This document shows positions 8,912 through 17,500 of a stretch of DNA of 59,230 nucleotides, piece after piece. Both the position numbers and the translations under genes were made by a program. Source of the stretch: a bacterium. GTDB lineage: Bacteria; Bacillota_A; Clostridia; Lachnospirales; Lachnospiraceae. The stretch spans positions 1 to 59,230 of the forward strand of contig SFQZ01000008.1 of assembly GCA_004562915.1 (NCBI GenBank), written 5' to 3'. Each line of letters starts with the position of its first letter. Within the stretch, counting starts at the first letter, position 1. The notes below the pieces were generated by a model that worked only from the letters and a program-made list of their open reading frames with translations, did no database searches and was not told where the DNA came from.

Positions 8912-9310
8912 TTATTTCAGTAATATTCCGCGTTTTTCATATACCTCTGCCGCTTCCAGTACAAGCTTTGCACAATGAGGCGCATGATAAACTTCCAGAA
9001 GTTCTTTCGCCATCTGAGCCAGTTCCAATTTCGTAGAACGGTTTGGACGAAGTTTGTTATACATAGTCAAAATCACATCATCCGGTACATCCACAAGTTC
9101 AGCTGCTCTCTGGAAGTTTGCTTCCATCGCCGGATTATCTGCTTCCCTGGCAACCTGTCCCTGACGGTGAAGCATTTCTTTTGAGATCTTGATATCATCC
9201 GCCTGGACATTACCTTTCTTAACTTCCTCCAATGTTATCTGTGAAAGCTTTTTCCCTGTTTTGGAGGTTATGGAATCCGCTTCATTTTGTCCTAATGGAT
9301 AATTACTCAT
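8912..9310 (-). CDS. pduE: B12-dependent diol dehydratase small subunit PduE
   Basis: Gamma subunit of propanediol dehydratase. The start is the ATG overlapping the pduD stop (ATGA) with GGGAGGGAAGG just upstream, giving 132 residues. That is shorter than enteric PduE (about 173), because an N-terminal extension is missing, so this subunit probably carries no targeting peptide of its own. Conserved segments include LTMYNKLRPNRST and YEKRGILLK. Confidence 0.93.
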   Translation of the reverse strand: MSNYPLGQNEADSITSKTGKKLSQITLEEVKKGNVQADDIKISKEMLHRQGQVAREADNPAMEANFQRAAELVDVPDDVILTMYNKLRPNRSTKLELAQMAKELLEVYHAPHCAKLVLEAAEVYEKRGILLK

Positions 9311-9996
9311 TTCCTTCCCTCCCATTCAATTATCTTTTTCGGCGGGTCAAGCTGTTCTGTCTCAATGATGTGCATCAGTGCTGCCTTCACCTGAAATTTT
9401 GCGCGAACGGTCGGATCATTGATACACTCAATCGGAGTTACTTTCTCACCTTTTACATATTTTGCAGCATTCCGACCGATTTTTCTGTACATATCCAGTG
9501 TAATCAGCGGAGCCTGTGGAAAAAGTTCCAGATTTGTCAGAGGATACAGATCCTTCTGGTGAATTACCGTTGTACCCTTAGACTGAATTCCAATTCCGAT
9601 ACCGGAACCGGAAAGTTTTGCCGATTCCAGTGCCATAAAAGCCACATCAGAAGTATCCAGTACTTTCACCACGCGGGAAACCATGCCTTCCTCTTCAATT
9701 CCGGCACGGACATTCTTCAATACTTCATCCAGAGAAATTTCTGAGATGGTCTGTGTTATCTCTGTCTGAAAAGCAGCACCTACACCAATCACGACTTCTT
9801 TGGGATCAGTTCCCTGTTTTGCCATTGGGTATCCTTCATATGAATGTTTCGGACGCATTCTGGTCTTCCCGTTCAGATTTGTTTTTTTCGGGCTATTTGC
9901 CTGATTTTCCTTACCATTTTGTCCGGGCTGCTGACTCTGTAACTGTTTCAGTACTTCTCTGGTAATCGCCTGGACTAATTGTTCATTTACTTGCAT
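9307..9996 (-). CDS. pduD: B12-dependent diol dehydratase medium subunit PduD
   Basis: Beta subunit of propanediol dehydratase, contributing to the adenosylcobalamin pocket. The 229 residues match PduD (about 224). An amphipathic N-terminal helix (NEQLVQAITREVLKQLQ, about 4-20) followed by a Gln/Lys/Asn-rich linker is the typical BMC-targeting peptide; it would carry the whole CDE complex into the shell. Core segments include DPKEVVIGVGAAF, SGSGIGIGIQSKGT and YPLTNLELFPQAPL. An AAAGGAGGG ribosome binding site is 8 nt upstream. Confidence 0.95.
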   Translation of the reverse strand: MQVNEQLVQAITREVLKQLQSQQPGQNGKENQANSPKKTNLNGKTRMRPKHSYEGYPMAKQGTDPKEVVIGVGAAFQTEITQTISEISLDEVLKNVRAGIEEEGMVSRVVKVLDTSDVAFMALESAKLSGSGIGIGIQSKGTTVIHQKDLYPLTNLELFPQAPLITLDMYRKIGRNAAKYVKGEKVTPIECINDPTVRAKFQVKAALMHIIETEQLDPPKKIIEWEGRK

Positions 9997-10011
9997 CCTG
10001 GCAGCCCTCCT

Positions 10012-11673
10012 TTAAAATTCATTTACGTTGATCCGATGAGGAATTGCCTTGATTTCTTCCCACCGTTTTCCCGCAACACGATATCCTGTACCCGGACCCA
10101 TATAATCATTCGGTGTATTAACACCCGACATAACCTGGAAGTTTTCATCAAGTATCGCTGCCGTATGCATATAATCCCCGATCACACGCTGTTTAAGCAT
10201 ATTCAGAATACTTTCTGCCAGTTCCTCAAACCCACTCTCTGCAAGAGCTTTTACTACATCAATACCTGTGATTTTACGTTTCATAAGATCATCTGCCGCC
10301 ATAAGATCGGAAGCTACGTCTCTGTTCAGCGTGTCCTTGCTGCCATGAGCATAAGTAACAGCTTCAACCTGCTCATCTGTTACTTCGGTAAGCCCCAGAT
10401 ATTTAAATACCGCCTGTACTGCTTTTCCTGCTTCCCGACGTACACGGATCACTTCTTCTTCCGTTACCGGTCGAAGCCCGCCATCCACCTGCATATCTCT
10501 CTGCAGTACATTGTAATCATCAAAGTCTTCTGCATCAAAATTGGACCCTGCAAACATATTGTCATAATTCGGTTCCCCGGCATAACCTGAGAAAATAAAA
10601 TCAGTTCCCGGCATAAACTGCAGCATGGTACGTGCTGTTCTTCTCATATCAGAATGCGAGAAACTCTGATCATTGGATGATGCACATTCCAGTCCTAAAA
10701 GTGCTGCCACCAGATTTTCTCCGATTACTTCACGGATACCAGCCGGTACACCTGCCGTTACACCGATACAACTTACAGAACCATTCTGGATGCCCTGGCT
10801 TCCGGCACCTTTTGTCACATACAGACAACGGCATTCCAGATACAACATGGATTTCTTTTCGCTGCTTCCCATTAATACTTCAGATCCGGAACCGGAAGTA
10901 AATCTTACTTTCAAACCTCTGGATCCATAAGCAGAATTCAAAAACGCTTTGGAATATGGTGTGTCATCACCGTCAATAAATACTTTTTCTGTTCCGTATA
11001 CAGAAAGAGTCTCTGCATACGTAGTCAGACCTCTGATACCAAGTTCCAGTTCGATAGCTTCCTCTACCGCACACTGAGTAAGAACACCACGGCGTCCTAC
11101 CTGAGAACCGATCAGCAATGCAATGGCATTAAAGGGCGCATATCTTGCAACACCGGTAGTTGTCTCTTCCTCACTGAATCCTCGAAGAGCTCCTTCTGCT
11201 GCATCAGCAGCGATCTGAACCGGATCATCCTTCAGATTCGTAATATGCGCTTGATTACCTGGAACTTTACGGGCACGCATTTTCTGCATTCCCATCATCA
11301 TTTCCACCACATTCAGTTCGTTGATGACTTCAGCCATCTTAGCTGGTGTGATTCCTGATATAATCTCCAGAATTTCTTTTCTGGAAACATTGATATCTAC
11401 AATTTTTCTGGCAATCTCCAGGGAAGAAATTCCCATAGAAGTCTCTGCCCGATCAACACGAATGGAATAGTCCGCAATAAACTGATCGATGAAATCAAAG
11501 TCTTTTCGCTCTTTTCCGTCAAGCTCTGTAATTATTCCATTCTCTATTTTGATAGATGGTTTTGGATCAAAGGGACTTTTCATCGCTATAAATCCCATCT
11601 CCGGCCATTCATCAATGAAACCATCTTTATTTACCGGACGATTATCCAGTATCTCTATTCTTTTTGATTTCAT
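10012..11673 (-). CDS. pduC: B12-dependent propanediol dehydratase large subunit PduC
   Basis: Catalytic alpha subunit that converts 1,2-propanediol to propionaldehyde with adenosylcobalamin. The 553 residues match PduC (554), and the sequence is recognisable over its whole length: GFIAMKSPFDPKPSIKI near 30, MMMGMQKMRARKVP, ECASSNDQSFSHSDMRRTAR, DNMFAGSNFDAEDFDDYN and AVTYAHGSKD. I chose the ATG with AGAGG 9 nt upstream rather than an in-frame TTG nine bases earlier. It follows pduQ and is followed by pduD and pduE, the canonical order. Together with the glycyl-radical dehydratase at 23514-26039 this gives the locus two enzymes for one step. Confidence 0.97.
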   Translation of the reverse strand: MKSKRIEILDNRPVNKDGFIDEWPEMGFIAMKSPFDPKPSIKIENGIITELDGKERKDFDFIDQFIADYSIRVDRAETSMGISSLEIARKIVDINVSRKEILEIISGITPAKMAEVINELNVVEMMMGMQKMRARKVPGNQAHITNLKDDPVQIAADAAEGALRGFSEEETTTGVARYAPFNAIALLIGSQVGRRGVLTQCAVEEAIELELGIRGLTTYAETLSVYGTEKVFIDGDDTPYSKAFLNSAYGSRGLKVRFTSGSGSEVLMGSSEKKSMLYLECRCLYVTKGAGSQGIQNGSVSCIGVTAGVPAGIREVIGENLVAALLGLECASSNDQSFSHSDMRRTARTMLQFMPGTDFIFSGYAGEPNYDNMFAGSNFDAEDFDDYNVLQRDMQVDGGLRPVTEEEVIRVRREAGKAVQAVFKYLGLTEVTDEQVEAVTYAHGSKDTLNRDVASDLMAADDLMKRKITGIDVVKALAESGFEELAESILNMLKQRVIGDYMHTAAILDENFQVMSGVNTPNDYMGPGTGYRVAGKRWEEIKAIPHRINVNEF

Positions 11674-11748
11674 AATCCGCAACCTCTTTTAACCTGACGC
11701 AAGTCTTCTTCTAACCGCGCCAGTCATCCTTCCATTTAAAACCACAGT

Positions 11749-12900
11749 CTAGAATGACCACAGTTTTGTGTAGATTTTTATAATATCTTCTTTGGTCGGT
11801 ACTCTTGGATTCGTAGCAGTACATGCATCTGCCAGCGCCGCATCTGCCATCTTGTCCACTGCCGCAAAGTATGCGTCCGGTGTGATAGTTCCGATTTCCT
11901 GAATTGTCAGCGGAATGTTCATTTCCTTCTGCATAAACTGTATCCAGTTCACCAGGGAACGAACACTCATCACTTCGTTATAATTACTCAACCCCAGGAT
12001 ATGTGCGATATTTGCATATCTTTTTACAGATGGTAGATACTCTTTCTGACTTCTGGAGTGTTTATTGATGTTGGCATTAAATTCTACAATATGCGGAAGC
12101 AACATCGCATTTGCTCTTCCATGTGGGATATGGAACAAAGCGCCCAGCTGATGTGCCATACTGTGTGTAATACCCAAAGATGCAGAATTAAATGCCAGTC
12201 CCGCAAGGCAGGAAGCTACATGCATTTTCTGCCTTGCATGCATATCGTTGCCGTCCAGATAAGCTCTCAGAAGAAATACTCCGCAGATTTCGATTGCTTT
12301 TTCGGATAATGCTGATGAAAATTCATTATGTTTTGTACTTACATACGCTTCCAATGCATGAGTAAATACATCCATTCCCGTATCTGCCGTAATGGATGGC
12401 GGAACACTTTTCACCAGTTCCGCATCCAGAATCGCCTCATCCGCTGTTAAACTCTCAGATACCAGTGGATATTTTACCTTTGCTTCTGTGTCATTTACTA
12501 CGGCAAAAGAGGTAACCTCCGAGCCGGTACCACTGGTAGTAGGTATTGCGATCAATCCTACGTTCCCATAATTATTAATTTTCAGAGCGAATTCCCGAAT
12601 AGCTTTTGATGAATCGATTGCGGAACCTCCACCCACTGCTACAATTGCTTCCGGTTTATATTCCAGAAATTTTTTCACTCCATTGGAAATCTTTTCTACC
12701 GGCGCATCCGGTACCACATCATGGAATATATCATATTCAATTTTTCCCTCTTTTAAAGGTTCTGTGATCAGGTCGATCATCTTGCTCTGAGCCACAAACG
12801 GATCGGTAATCACCAGAACTTTCCGGTACGGAATTTCTTTCAAACGGGAAAGCGACCCGTTTCCAAAATAAATCTGTGTTTTTATTCCAAAACTGTCCAT
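11749..12900 (-). CDS. pduQ: Iron-dependent alcohol dehydrogenase, PduQ-type 1-propanol dehydrogenase
   Basis: A 383-residue group III Fe alcohol dehydrogenase that reduces propionaldehyde to propanol and recycles NADH; it could also reduce lactaldehyde to propanediol (FucO-like activity). Signatures are the NAD site AIVAVGGGSAIDSSKAI, IPTTSGTGSEVTSFAV, and the metal-binding region GMDVFTHALEAYV with GITHSMAHQLGALFHIPHGR. Overall pattern is closer to PduQ than to FucO. No terminal targeting helix is visible; PduQ proteins generally enter by binding another cargo enzyme. It lies between the DeoR regulator and pduC. Confidence 0.88.
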   Translation of the reverse strand: MDSFGIKTQIYFGNGSLSRLKEIPYRKVLVITDPFVAQSKMIDLITEPLKEGKIEYDIFHDVVPDAPVEKISNGVKKFLEYKPEAIVAVGGGSAIDSSKAIREFALKINNYGNVGLIAIPTTSGTGSEVTSFAVVNDTEAKVKYPLVSESLTADEAILDAELVKSVPPSITADTGMDVFTHALEAYVSTKHNEFSSALSEKAIEICGVFLLRAYLDGNDMHARQKMHVASCLAGLAFNSASLGITHSMAHQLGALFHIPHGRANAMLLPHIVEFNANINKHSRSQKEYLPSVKRYANIAHILGLSNYNEVMSVRSLVNWIQFMQKEMNIPLTIQEIGTITPDAYFAAVDKMADAALADACTATNPRVPTKEDIIKIYTKLWSF

Positions 12901-12929
12901 GATTTACGCCTTTCTATACGTTTGTTTTT

Positions 12930-13694
12930 CTATTCCGGATAATAACATTTTATATTTCGTTTCTCAAAATACGCCATCCATTCCTCTGACGGTTTTATAT
13001 CTGTGACAACCGCAGACAGATTTTGTACGTCAAGAACCCTTGAAAATGCTGTATTGTCAAATTTACTGTGGTCCACCGCCAAAATGCTAATTCTGGCTGA
13101 ATTCATCATTACCTGTTTCGCATGAGCGAACAGTTCATTGGAATCCATGATTCCTCTTTCCCGATCAAATGCTTTGCAAGAGATAAAAGCCTTGTCAACA
13201 TAATAAGATCTCATGGAATCCTCCGCTTTTGTACCCAGAAGTGCCAGATACCCTTCTTTCATAGTACCGCCGGTAGATATGATCGTCCAACCGGAAACAT
13301 CGGCCAATTCTATCATAATCTCAATAGAATTGGTGATTACGGTCAGACGTTCCTTATCTTTTATTGCTTTCGCAATAAAAACTGCTGTTGTACTGGCATC
13401 CAGCATAATCTGATCTCCATCATGAATCATCCCTGCTACCAATTCCGCAATTTTTTGTTTTCCCAATACATTTCGGTTCTTTCTTATGTTAAAGGGCATG
13501 TCAATACTCATATTTTCATTAATTACCGCCCCGCCATAGCTTTTAATAGCATAGCCCTCATGCTCCAGCTTATCAAGATCTCTCCTGATTGTTTCTTCTG
13601 ACACGTTGTATAACTGACTTAACTCACTGACCACCACACGTTTTTCTTCCTGCAGCTTTTCTAAAATCAGATTTCTTCTTTCCAATGCTAGCAT
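12930..13694 (-). CDS. DeoR/GlpR-family transcriptional regulator
   Basis: A 254-residue protein with an N-terminal winged HTH (SELSQLYNVSEETIRRDLDK, about 23-42) followed by YAIKSYGGAV and a DeoR-type sugar-phosphate sensor domain (LDASTTAVFIAKAI, ITNSIEIMIELAD, STGGTM, AVDHSKFDNTAFSRV). Members usually repress catabolic genes until a phosphorylated sugar intermediate binds, and often bind tandem direct repeats. It lies inside the BMC operon between pduT and pduQ, which marks it as the local regulator. Tandem GTGG(G)TTT repeats upstream of both BMC promoters are candidate operators. A GGGGGA ribosome binding site is 8 nt upstream. Confidence 0.9.
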   Translation of the reverse strand: MLALERRNLILEKLQEEKRVVVSELSQLYNVSEETIRRDLDKLEHEGYAIKSYGGAVINENMSIDMPFNIRKNRNVLGKQKIAELVAGMIHDGDQIMLDASTTAVFIAKAIKDKERLTVITNSIEIMIELADVSGWTIISTGGTMKEGYLALLGTKAEDSMRSYYVDKAFISCKAFDRERGIMDSNELFAHAKQVMMNSARISILAVDHSKFDNTAFSRVLDVQNLSAVVTDIKPSEEWMAYFEKRNIKCYYPE

Positions 13695-13782
13695 ACAACT
13701 TGTCCCCCTTTTAAGAAATCTAATACCTTTCAGCTAAACAGAGACGGAGAAAGCTACCTTCCTCCGCCCCCTTTTGTTTCAC

Positions 13783-14331
13783 TTATAAAATAGATTCGAT
13801 TACCTTTGCATCCGGATGTGCAATAACAGAAGAATCGAGATACATTCCTCTCTCTGCCACCACTTTTTTTGCCTTCTCAATGGATGCCTCGACCGCTGAT
13901 ACCTCACCGGTGATCAGCATATATGATTTTCCGCACATACCTTTTGCGACACGTACTTCAATCAGATCGACAATTGCAGTTTTTGCTGCGATATCAGCTG
14001 CCACGATAATGGAAGCCGCATCATACGTTTCCAGAATACCCAACGCACTGACTTTTTCCACCTGAGCCGCTCCATAGAGAGCTGGAAAAATAGAATCATG
14101 TGGATTACCCAGTACAAAATTGTCGATCAACTGCTCCTCATACTGTGTAGAGGCAGCATCTACTGCTGCTTTTACAGCACTTAAATCTCCAGAAATAATA
14201 GCAATATATTTTCCAGGACATACTGTCTGTGCCTCGATCAGCTCTACTTCTGAAGTTTTTACCATGGCATCTGCTGCTGTAATACCAGTTGCCGTGGTCT
14301 TAAATTCAACCATTCCGATTGCTTTACTCAT
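13783..14331 (-). CDS. pduT: BMC-T trimeric shell protein, PduT-type with pore cysteine
   Basis: Tandem-BMC-domain shell protein that forms pseudohexameric trimers. The 182 residues hold two BMC domains (about 3-90 and 95-180; AIGMVEF and ALGILET mark their starts). The Cys38 in TVCPGK matches the residue that, in PduT, holds a [4Fe-4S] cluster in the central pore from three chains, giving a possible electron path through the shell. I chose ATG at 14331, 10 nt after GAAAGGA, over a GTG only 1 nt from it. It is adjacent to pduS, the flavin/Fe-S protein thought to work with it. Confidence 0.93.
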   Translation of the reverse strand: MSKAIGMVEFKTTATGITAADAMVKTSEVELIEAQTVCPGKYIAIISGDLSAVKAAVDAASTQYEEQLIDNFVLGNPHDSIFPALYGAAQVEKVSALGILETYDAASIIVAADIAAKTAIVDLIEVRVAKGMCGKSYMLITGEVSAVEASIEKAKKVVAERGMYLDSSVIAHPDAKVIESIL

Positions 14332-14347
14332 ACAGTGCACGTCCTTT

Positions 14348-15676
14348 CTACTTTGCTTCGATCACAATTGCCCTGTCTGTCACATCCAGAACTACACCGC
14401 TTATGGATGCATGGATGGCCACACTCAGCCCCTGTGCCGGTTTTGCGATCATCTGTCCCTCGGTAACTTTGTCACCGATTTTAACGATTGCCTGTGCCGG
14501 TGCTCCGATGTGCTGGCTAAGATTGATACTTACTTTCTTAACCGCTACTACGTTATCATCAAGCGGAGCATCTTTATCGTATCTGGTCAGGTTCAATCTG
14601 GCCATCAGTCGCTCTTCCGGTACTTTTCTATACTCTCTGGACTCTTTCACAGGAGCAGCCGTAACTCCCTGAGGAGGACGGACACCTGCTTTCTTCAGAC
14701 CAAATTTCATATCAGCCAGAAGTGACCGCGGCGCAAGACTCTGCGGACAAGAATACATTTCACATACTCCGCAGGAACTGCAGAAATTAGCGTTCAGATA
14801 CGGATTCATATCCTGGAAATCCTTATTGGATGCAGCTCTCATGAACAGAGCCGGATCAATCGGATGTCCCAGATTATTTCTCGGACAGAGATCCGTACAG
14901 GTACGGCACTGGCAGCAAATGGATGCTGCACGTTTCATGTCAATAGAAGATTTTCTCAATTTCTTCTGAACGATCGTATGATCGCCCGGAAGAACCAATA
15001 CGGCGTTAGTTGTTTTTGTTACCGGCTGACTTCCTGTTCCGATGTTTCCCATCATAGGACCGCCCACAAAATACACCGCATCTTTTGTCGTTGTCTGTCC
15101 CGCCATTGCTACCACTTCAGAAAGCGGCGTTCCCAGCGGAACTCTTACAGTTACCGGATGCTCTACTTCCGCTACAACGGAAACCAGCTTGTCCGTAACC
15201 GGATGATTCATCTCAACTGCACGATAAATGTTATATACTGTCTCTACATTGAATACCGCAACGCCTTCTTCGATGGGAAGACCACCCGGTCTTACAACAC
15301 GTCCGGTTGCCTCATAAATCAGTACGATTTCATCACCCATCGGATAAACTTCATCCAGAAGAGCCAGACGCATGCCCGGGAACTCTCCCAAATGCTGATT
15401 CAGAGCATTCACCGTATCTTTATAGGACTTTTTCACACCAATAATGGCTTCCTTTGCACCAACAGTCTCAGCAATCATATGGAATGTTTTCATGATCTCA
15501 TATGCATGTTGTTTCAATAACTGTCTATGTAATTTTAACAAAGGTTCACATTCTGCACAGTTCATCAATATGGTGTTCGCGCGTTCATCAATTTTCACGT
15601 ATGTCGGAAATCCGGCACCGCCTGCACCAACCACACCATTTTCCTGTATGATTTTTTGTAACTCTTTGATATCCAT
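14348..15676 (-). CDS. pduS: PduS: RnfC-like flavin/Fe-S cobalamin reductase
   Basis: Reduces cobalamin for reactivation by PduO and may pass electrons across the shell through PduT. The 442 residues are close to PduS (about 450). The N-terminal RnfC/Nqo1-like fold carries NGVVGAGGAGFPTYVK and NCAECEPLL, and the SLBB region follows. Two ferredoxin-type cluster motifs are CCQCRTCTDLCPRN and CSSCGVCEMYSCPQ (about 250-325). The C-terminus is a barrel-sandwich hybrid (QAIVKIGDKVTEGQMIAKPA). Start: the ATG preceded by GGAG that sits inside the last codons of the EutN gene, so the two are coupled. Confidence 0.93.
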   Translation of the reverse strand: MDIKELQKIIQENGVVGAGGAGFPTYVKIDERANTILMNCAECEPLLKLHRQLLKQHAYEIMKTFHMIAETVGAKEAIIGVKKSYKDTVNALNQHLGEFPGMRLALLDEVYPMGDEIVLIYEATGRVVRPGGLPIEEGVAVFNVETVYNIYRAVEMNHPVTDKLVSVVAEVEHPVTVRVPLGTPLSEVVAMAGQTTTKDAVYFVGGPMMGNIGTGSQPVTKTTNAVLVLPGDHTIVQKKLRKSSIDMKRAASICCQCRTCTDLCPRNNLGHPIDPALFMRAASNKDFQDMNPYLNANFCSSCGVCEMYSCPQSLAPRSLLADMKFGLKKAGVRPPQGVTAAPVKESREYRKVPEERLMARLNLTRYDKDAPLDDNVVAVKKVSINLSQHIGAPAQAIVKIGDKVTEGQMIAKPAQGLSVAIHASISGVVLDVTDRAIVIEAK

Positions 15677-15680
15677 GCGA

Positions 15681-15947
15681 TTACTCCAATCCTGCACCAT
15701 CATCAATGATACCTACTATCGCTGCATCAACTGGCGCTGTTTCTAAACCACAGCCGATTCTGGCTGCACTTCCCTGCGCAACTAACACATATTCTCCAAT
15801 ACCTGCTCCGATATTATCGATGGCAACAATCTGACTGACTTCGGCTTTCATATGATGCACCGGTTCTACAATCATGAATTTATTGCCGATCAGCTTATCG
15901 TTTTTTCTTGTAGAAACAATGCTTCCTACAACCTTACCTACAATCAT
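15681..15947 (-). CDS. pduN: BMC vertex pentamer protein, PduN/EutN/CcmL family
   Basis: An 88-residue pentameric shell protein that caps the icosahedral vertices. Family signatures are the opening MIVGKVVGSIVSTRKN, the VAIDNIGAGIGEYVLVAQGSAAR core and APVDAAIVGIID near the end. It is the only vertex protein in the window, so shell closure of this locus depends on it. It ends 4 nt before the pduS start and provides pduS with its ribosome binding site. Confidence 0.95.
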   Translation of the reverse strand: MIVGKVVGSIVSTRKNDKLIGNKFMIVEPVHHMKAEVSQIVAIDNIGAGIGEYVLVAQGSAARIGCGLETAPVDAAIVGIIDDGAGLE

Positions 15948-15969
15948 CGTTAACCTCCATCATTGCGCA

Positions 15970-16626
15970 TTATTTTACGATTGTTACCGTATTTCCGGTA
16001 GCAATTCTGGAAGCATTCGCTTCATCGGTATCAATATGCATCTCCAGTGTAAAGCTGTCGTCTACACGGATTTTTACATTGTTAAATACGGTACCACGTT
16101 CATTGTCTGCTTTTACAGATACATAATCACCGTCATGTACACCGGCAGCTTTTGCATCAGCAGGAGACATATGGATATGTCTTGCAGCAATGATACATCC
16201 CTCTTTCAAGTACAGAGCACCTTTCGGTCCAACCAGTGCGATCGGAGCAGATCCGGCAATATCACCGGATTCCCGAACCGGGGCATTTACTCCCAGCTTA
16301 ATCGCATCCGTTGCAGAAATCTCAACCTGAGATTTGCTTCTGCATGGTCCAAGAATTCGAACATTCTCAATTGCTCTAAGCTTCAGACCTACGATCGTAA
16401 CCAGTTCATTGGATGCAAACTGTCCACCCATCAGCTCTTTTTTCTTTGTCAGCTGATATCCAGGTCCGAATAAAACTTCCAGATCTGCCTGTGTCAGATG
16501 AATATGACGTGCAGAAACTCCAATCGGCACCATATAACCTGCACCTTGCTTCTGCTCCTGCTTATTCAGACTCTCCATCACCAATCTGGTAATCAATTCA
16601 ATATTCTGTGTATCCAAGCACAACAC
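15970..16626 (-). CDS. pduL: Phosphate propanoyltransferase PduL
   Basis: Recycles CoA inside the shell by converting propionyl-CoA and phosphate to propionyl-phosphate. The 218-residue frame has an N-terminal amphipathic helix (TQNIELITRLVMESLNKQ, about 6-23), a typical targeting peptide. Two PduL domains follow, each with the metal-binding HIH motif: VSARHIHLTQADLEVLFG and AARHIHMSPADA. Also seen are KSQVEISATDAIKLG and FTLEMHIDTDEANA. The start is uncertain: GTG at 16626 or TTG at 16617, the latter 6 nt after AGGTG. The 55-bp gap upstream has no clear promoter. Confidence 0.93.
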   Translation of the reverse strand: MLCLDTQNIELITRLVMESLNKQEQKQGAGYMVPIGVSARHIHLTQADLEVLFGPGYQLTKKKELMGGQFASNELVTIVGLKLRAIENVRILGPCRSKSQVEISATDAIKLGVNAPVRESGDIAGSAPIALVGPKGALYLKEGCIIAARHIHMSPADAKAAGVHDGDYVSVKADNERGTVFNNVKIRVDDSFTLEMHIDTDEANASRIATGNTVTIVK

Positions 16627-16681
16627 CTACTTTCTATCCGCCGGAATTCATATGACTACAAATCATATGCATTCAACACAA

Positions 16682-17164
16682 TTATTTTACGTGTGGCAGA
16701 ATCATTTCTACGTCTGTATGTGGTCTTGGAATTACATGAGTAGCTACCAGTTCACCAAGTCTGGATGCGCTGCTTGCTCCGCTTTCTACTGCAGATTTAA
16801 CTGCTCCTACATCACCACGAACCATAACTGTTACCAGTCCGGATCCGATTTTCTCTGTTCCTACCAATGTTACATTAGCTGCTTTGCACATAGCATCTGC
16901 TGCTTCTACAGCTGCTACTAAACCTCTGGTTTCAACCATTCCCAATGCTTCCTGTGTCATTCTTTTTTCCTCCTTATGGATTGTATTATTTGTTGTACCT
17001 GTCATTTCGCGATTTACTTCAACAGTTTCTATCTTACTTTCTACCGGGGCAGCTTTTACCTCGGCAGTTTTCCTCGTTCCGGTAGTTTTTTTAGCTGCTG
17101 CAGTCTTGCCAGCTGCTTTCTTTGGTGCCGGAGCCTTGGATGTTGTTTTTTTGATCTCTGCCAT
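16682..17164 (-). CDS. BMC-H shell protein with Lys/Ala-rich N-terminal extension; internal start for a standard BMC-H
   Basis: Two products look possible. The long frame has 160 residues and its own GGGGGA ribosome binding site 8 nt before the ATG. Residues 1-68 are disordered-looking; the first 37 hold ten Lys and one Arg but only two Glu, with KKAAGKTAAAKK resembling a histone H1-like tail. Residues 69-160 are a PduA/PduJ-type BMC-H (ALGMVETRGLVAAVEAADAM, pore loop EKIGSGLVTV). Codon 69 is an ATG (16960) with a perfect AAGGAGG 8 nt upstream, so a 92-residue unextended shell protein is probably also made, as with PduB/PduB'. The shell domain is nearly the same as that encoded at 17501-17776. 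The tail's function is unknown; by PduA topology it would face the cytosol. Confidence 0.85.
   Translation of the reverse strand: MAEIKKTTSKAPAPKKAAGKTAAAKKTTGTRKTAEVKAAPVESKIETVEVNREMTGTTNNTIHKEEKRMTQEALGMVETRGLVAAVEAADAMCKAANVTLVGTEKIGSGLVTVMVRGDVGAVKSAVESGASSASRLGELVATHVIPRPHTDVEMILPHVK
16958..16975 (-). promoter_or_regulatory. Internal Shine-Dalgarno and start codon inside the extended BMC-H gene
   Basis: On the minus strand AAGGAGG (16969-16975), an 8-nt spacer and ATG (16958-16960) lie in frame within the longer reading frame. It is among the strongest ribosome binding sites in the operon, and the encoded residues (HKEEKR) need not have been selected to contain it. Confidence 0.75.
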
Positions 17165-17175
17165 CGTAAGTCCCC

Positions 17176-17463
17176 CTATTTTTTCCAGCGACTAGCACTC
17201 AACTCTACCATTCGTACTGTTTCTTCATGGGGACGAGCGATGACTGCGTGCAGTACAGGTTTTTTAATTGCACCGGCAACTGCCGCATCCACGGCTGCTG
17301 TCACAGCTGCAACATCACCTTCGATTACCATTGTAACCAGCCGGCCGCCCAGCTTCCTTTCCCATGTGGCCAGACTTACATCTGCTGCTTTCAGCATGAT
17401 ATCCAATGCATCAATCGCTGCGACAACACCTGTTATTTCTACAAAGCCATACGATTTACCCAT
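17176..17463 (-). CDS. BMC-H shell protein, divergent subtype
   Basis: A 95-residue hexamer-forming shell protein. The start is the ATG preceded by GGAAAGGAG 8 nt upstream, not the in-frame TTG earlier. It opens SYGFVEITGVVAAIDALDIM. The pore loop reads RKLGGRLVT in place of KIGSG, so the pore differs from the PduA/J paralogs next to it. The C-terminus is HEETVRMVELSASRWKK. It is most like the distant BMC-H at 43932-44222 (shared TWE/TWD, pore-loop pattern and EETVR end), pointing to one shell subtype present in two places. Confidence 0.92.
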   Translation of the reverse strand: MGKSYGFVEITGVVAAIDALDIMLKAADVSLATWERKLGGRLVTMVIEGDVAAVTAAVDAAVAGAIKKPVLHAVIARPHEETVRMVELSASRWKK

Positions 17464-17500
17464 GGATGTTCTCCTTTCCAACAACGGTCGGGATTATTGA

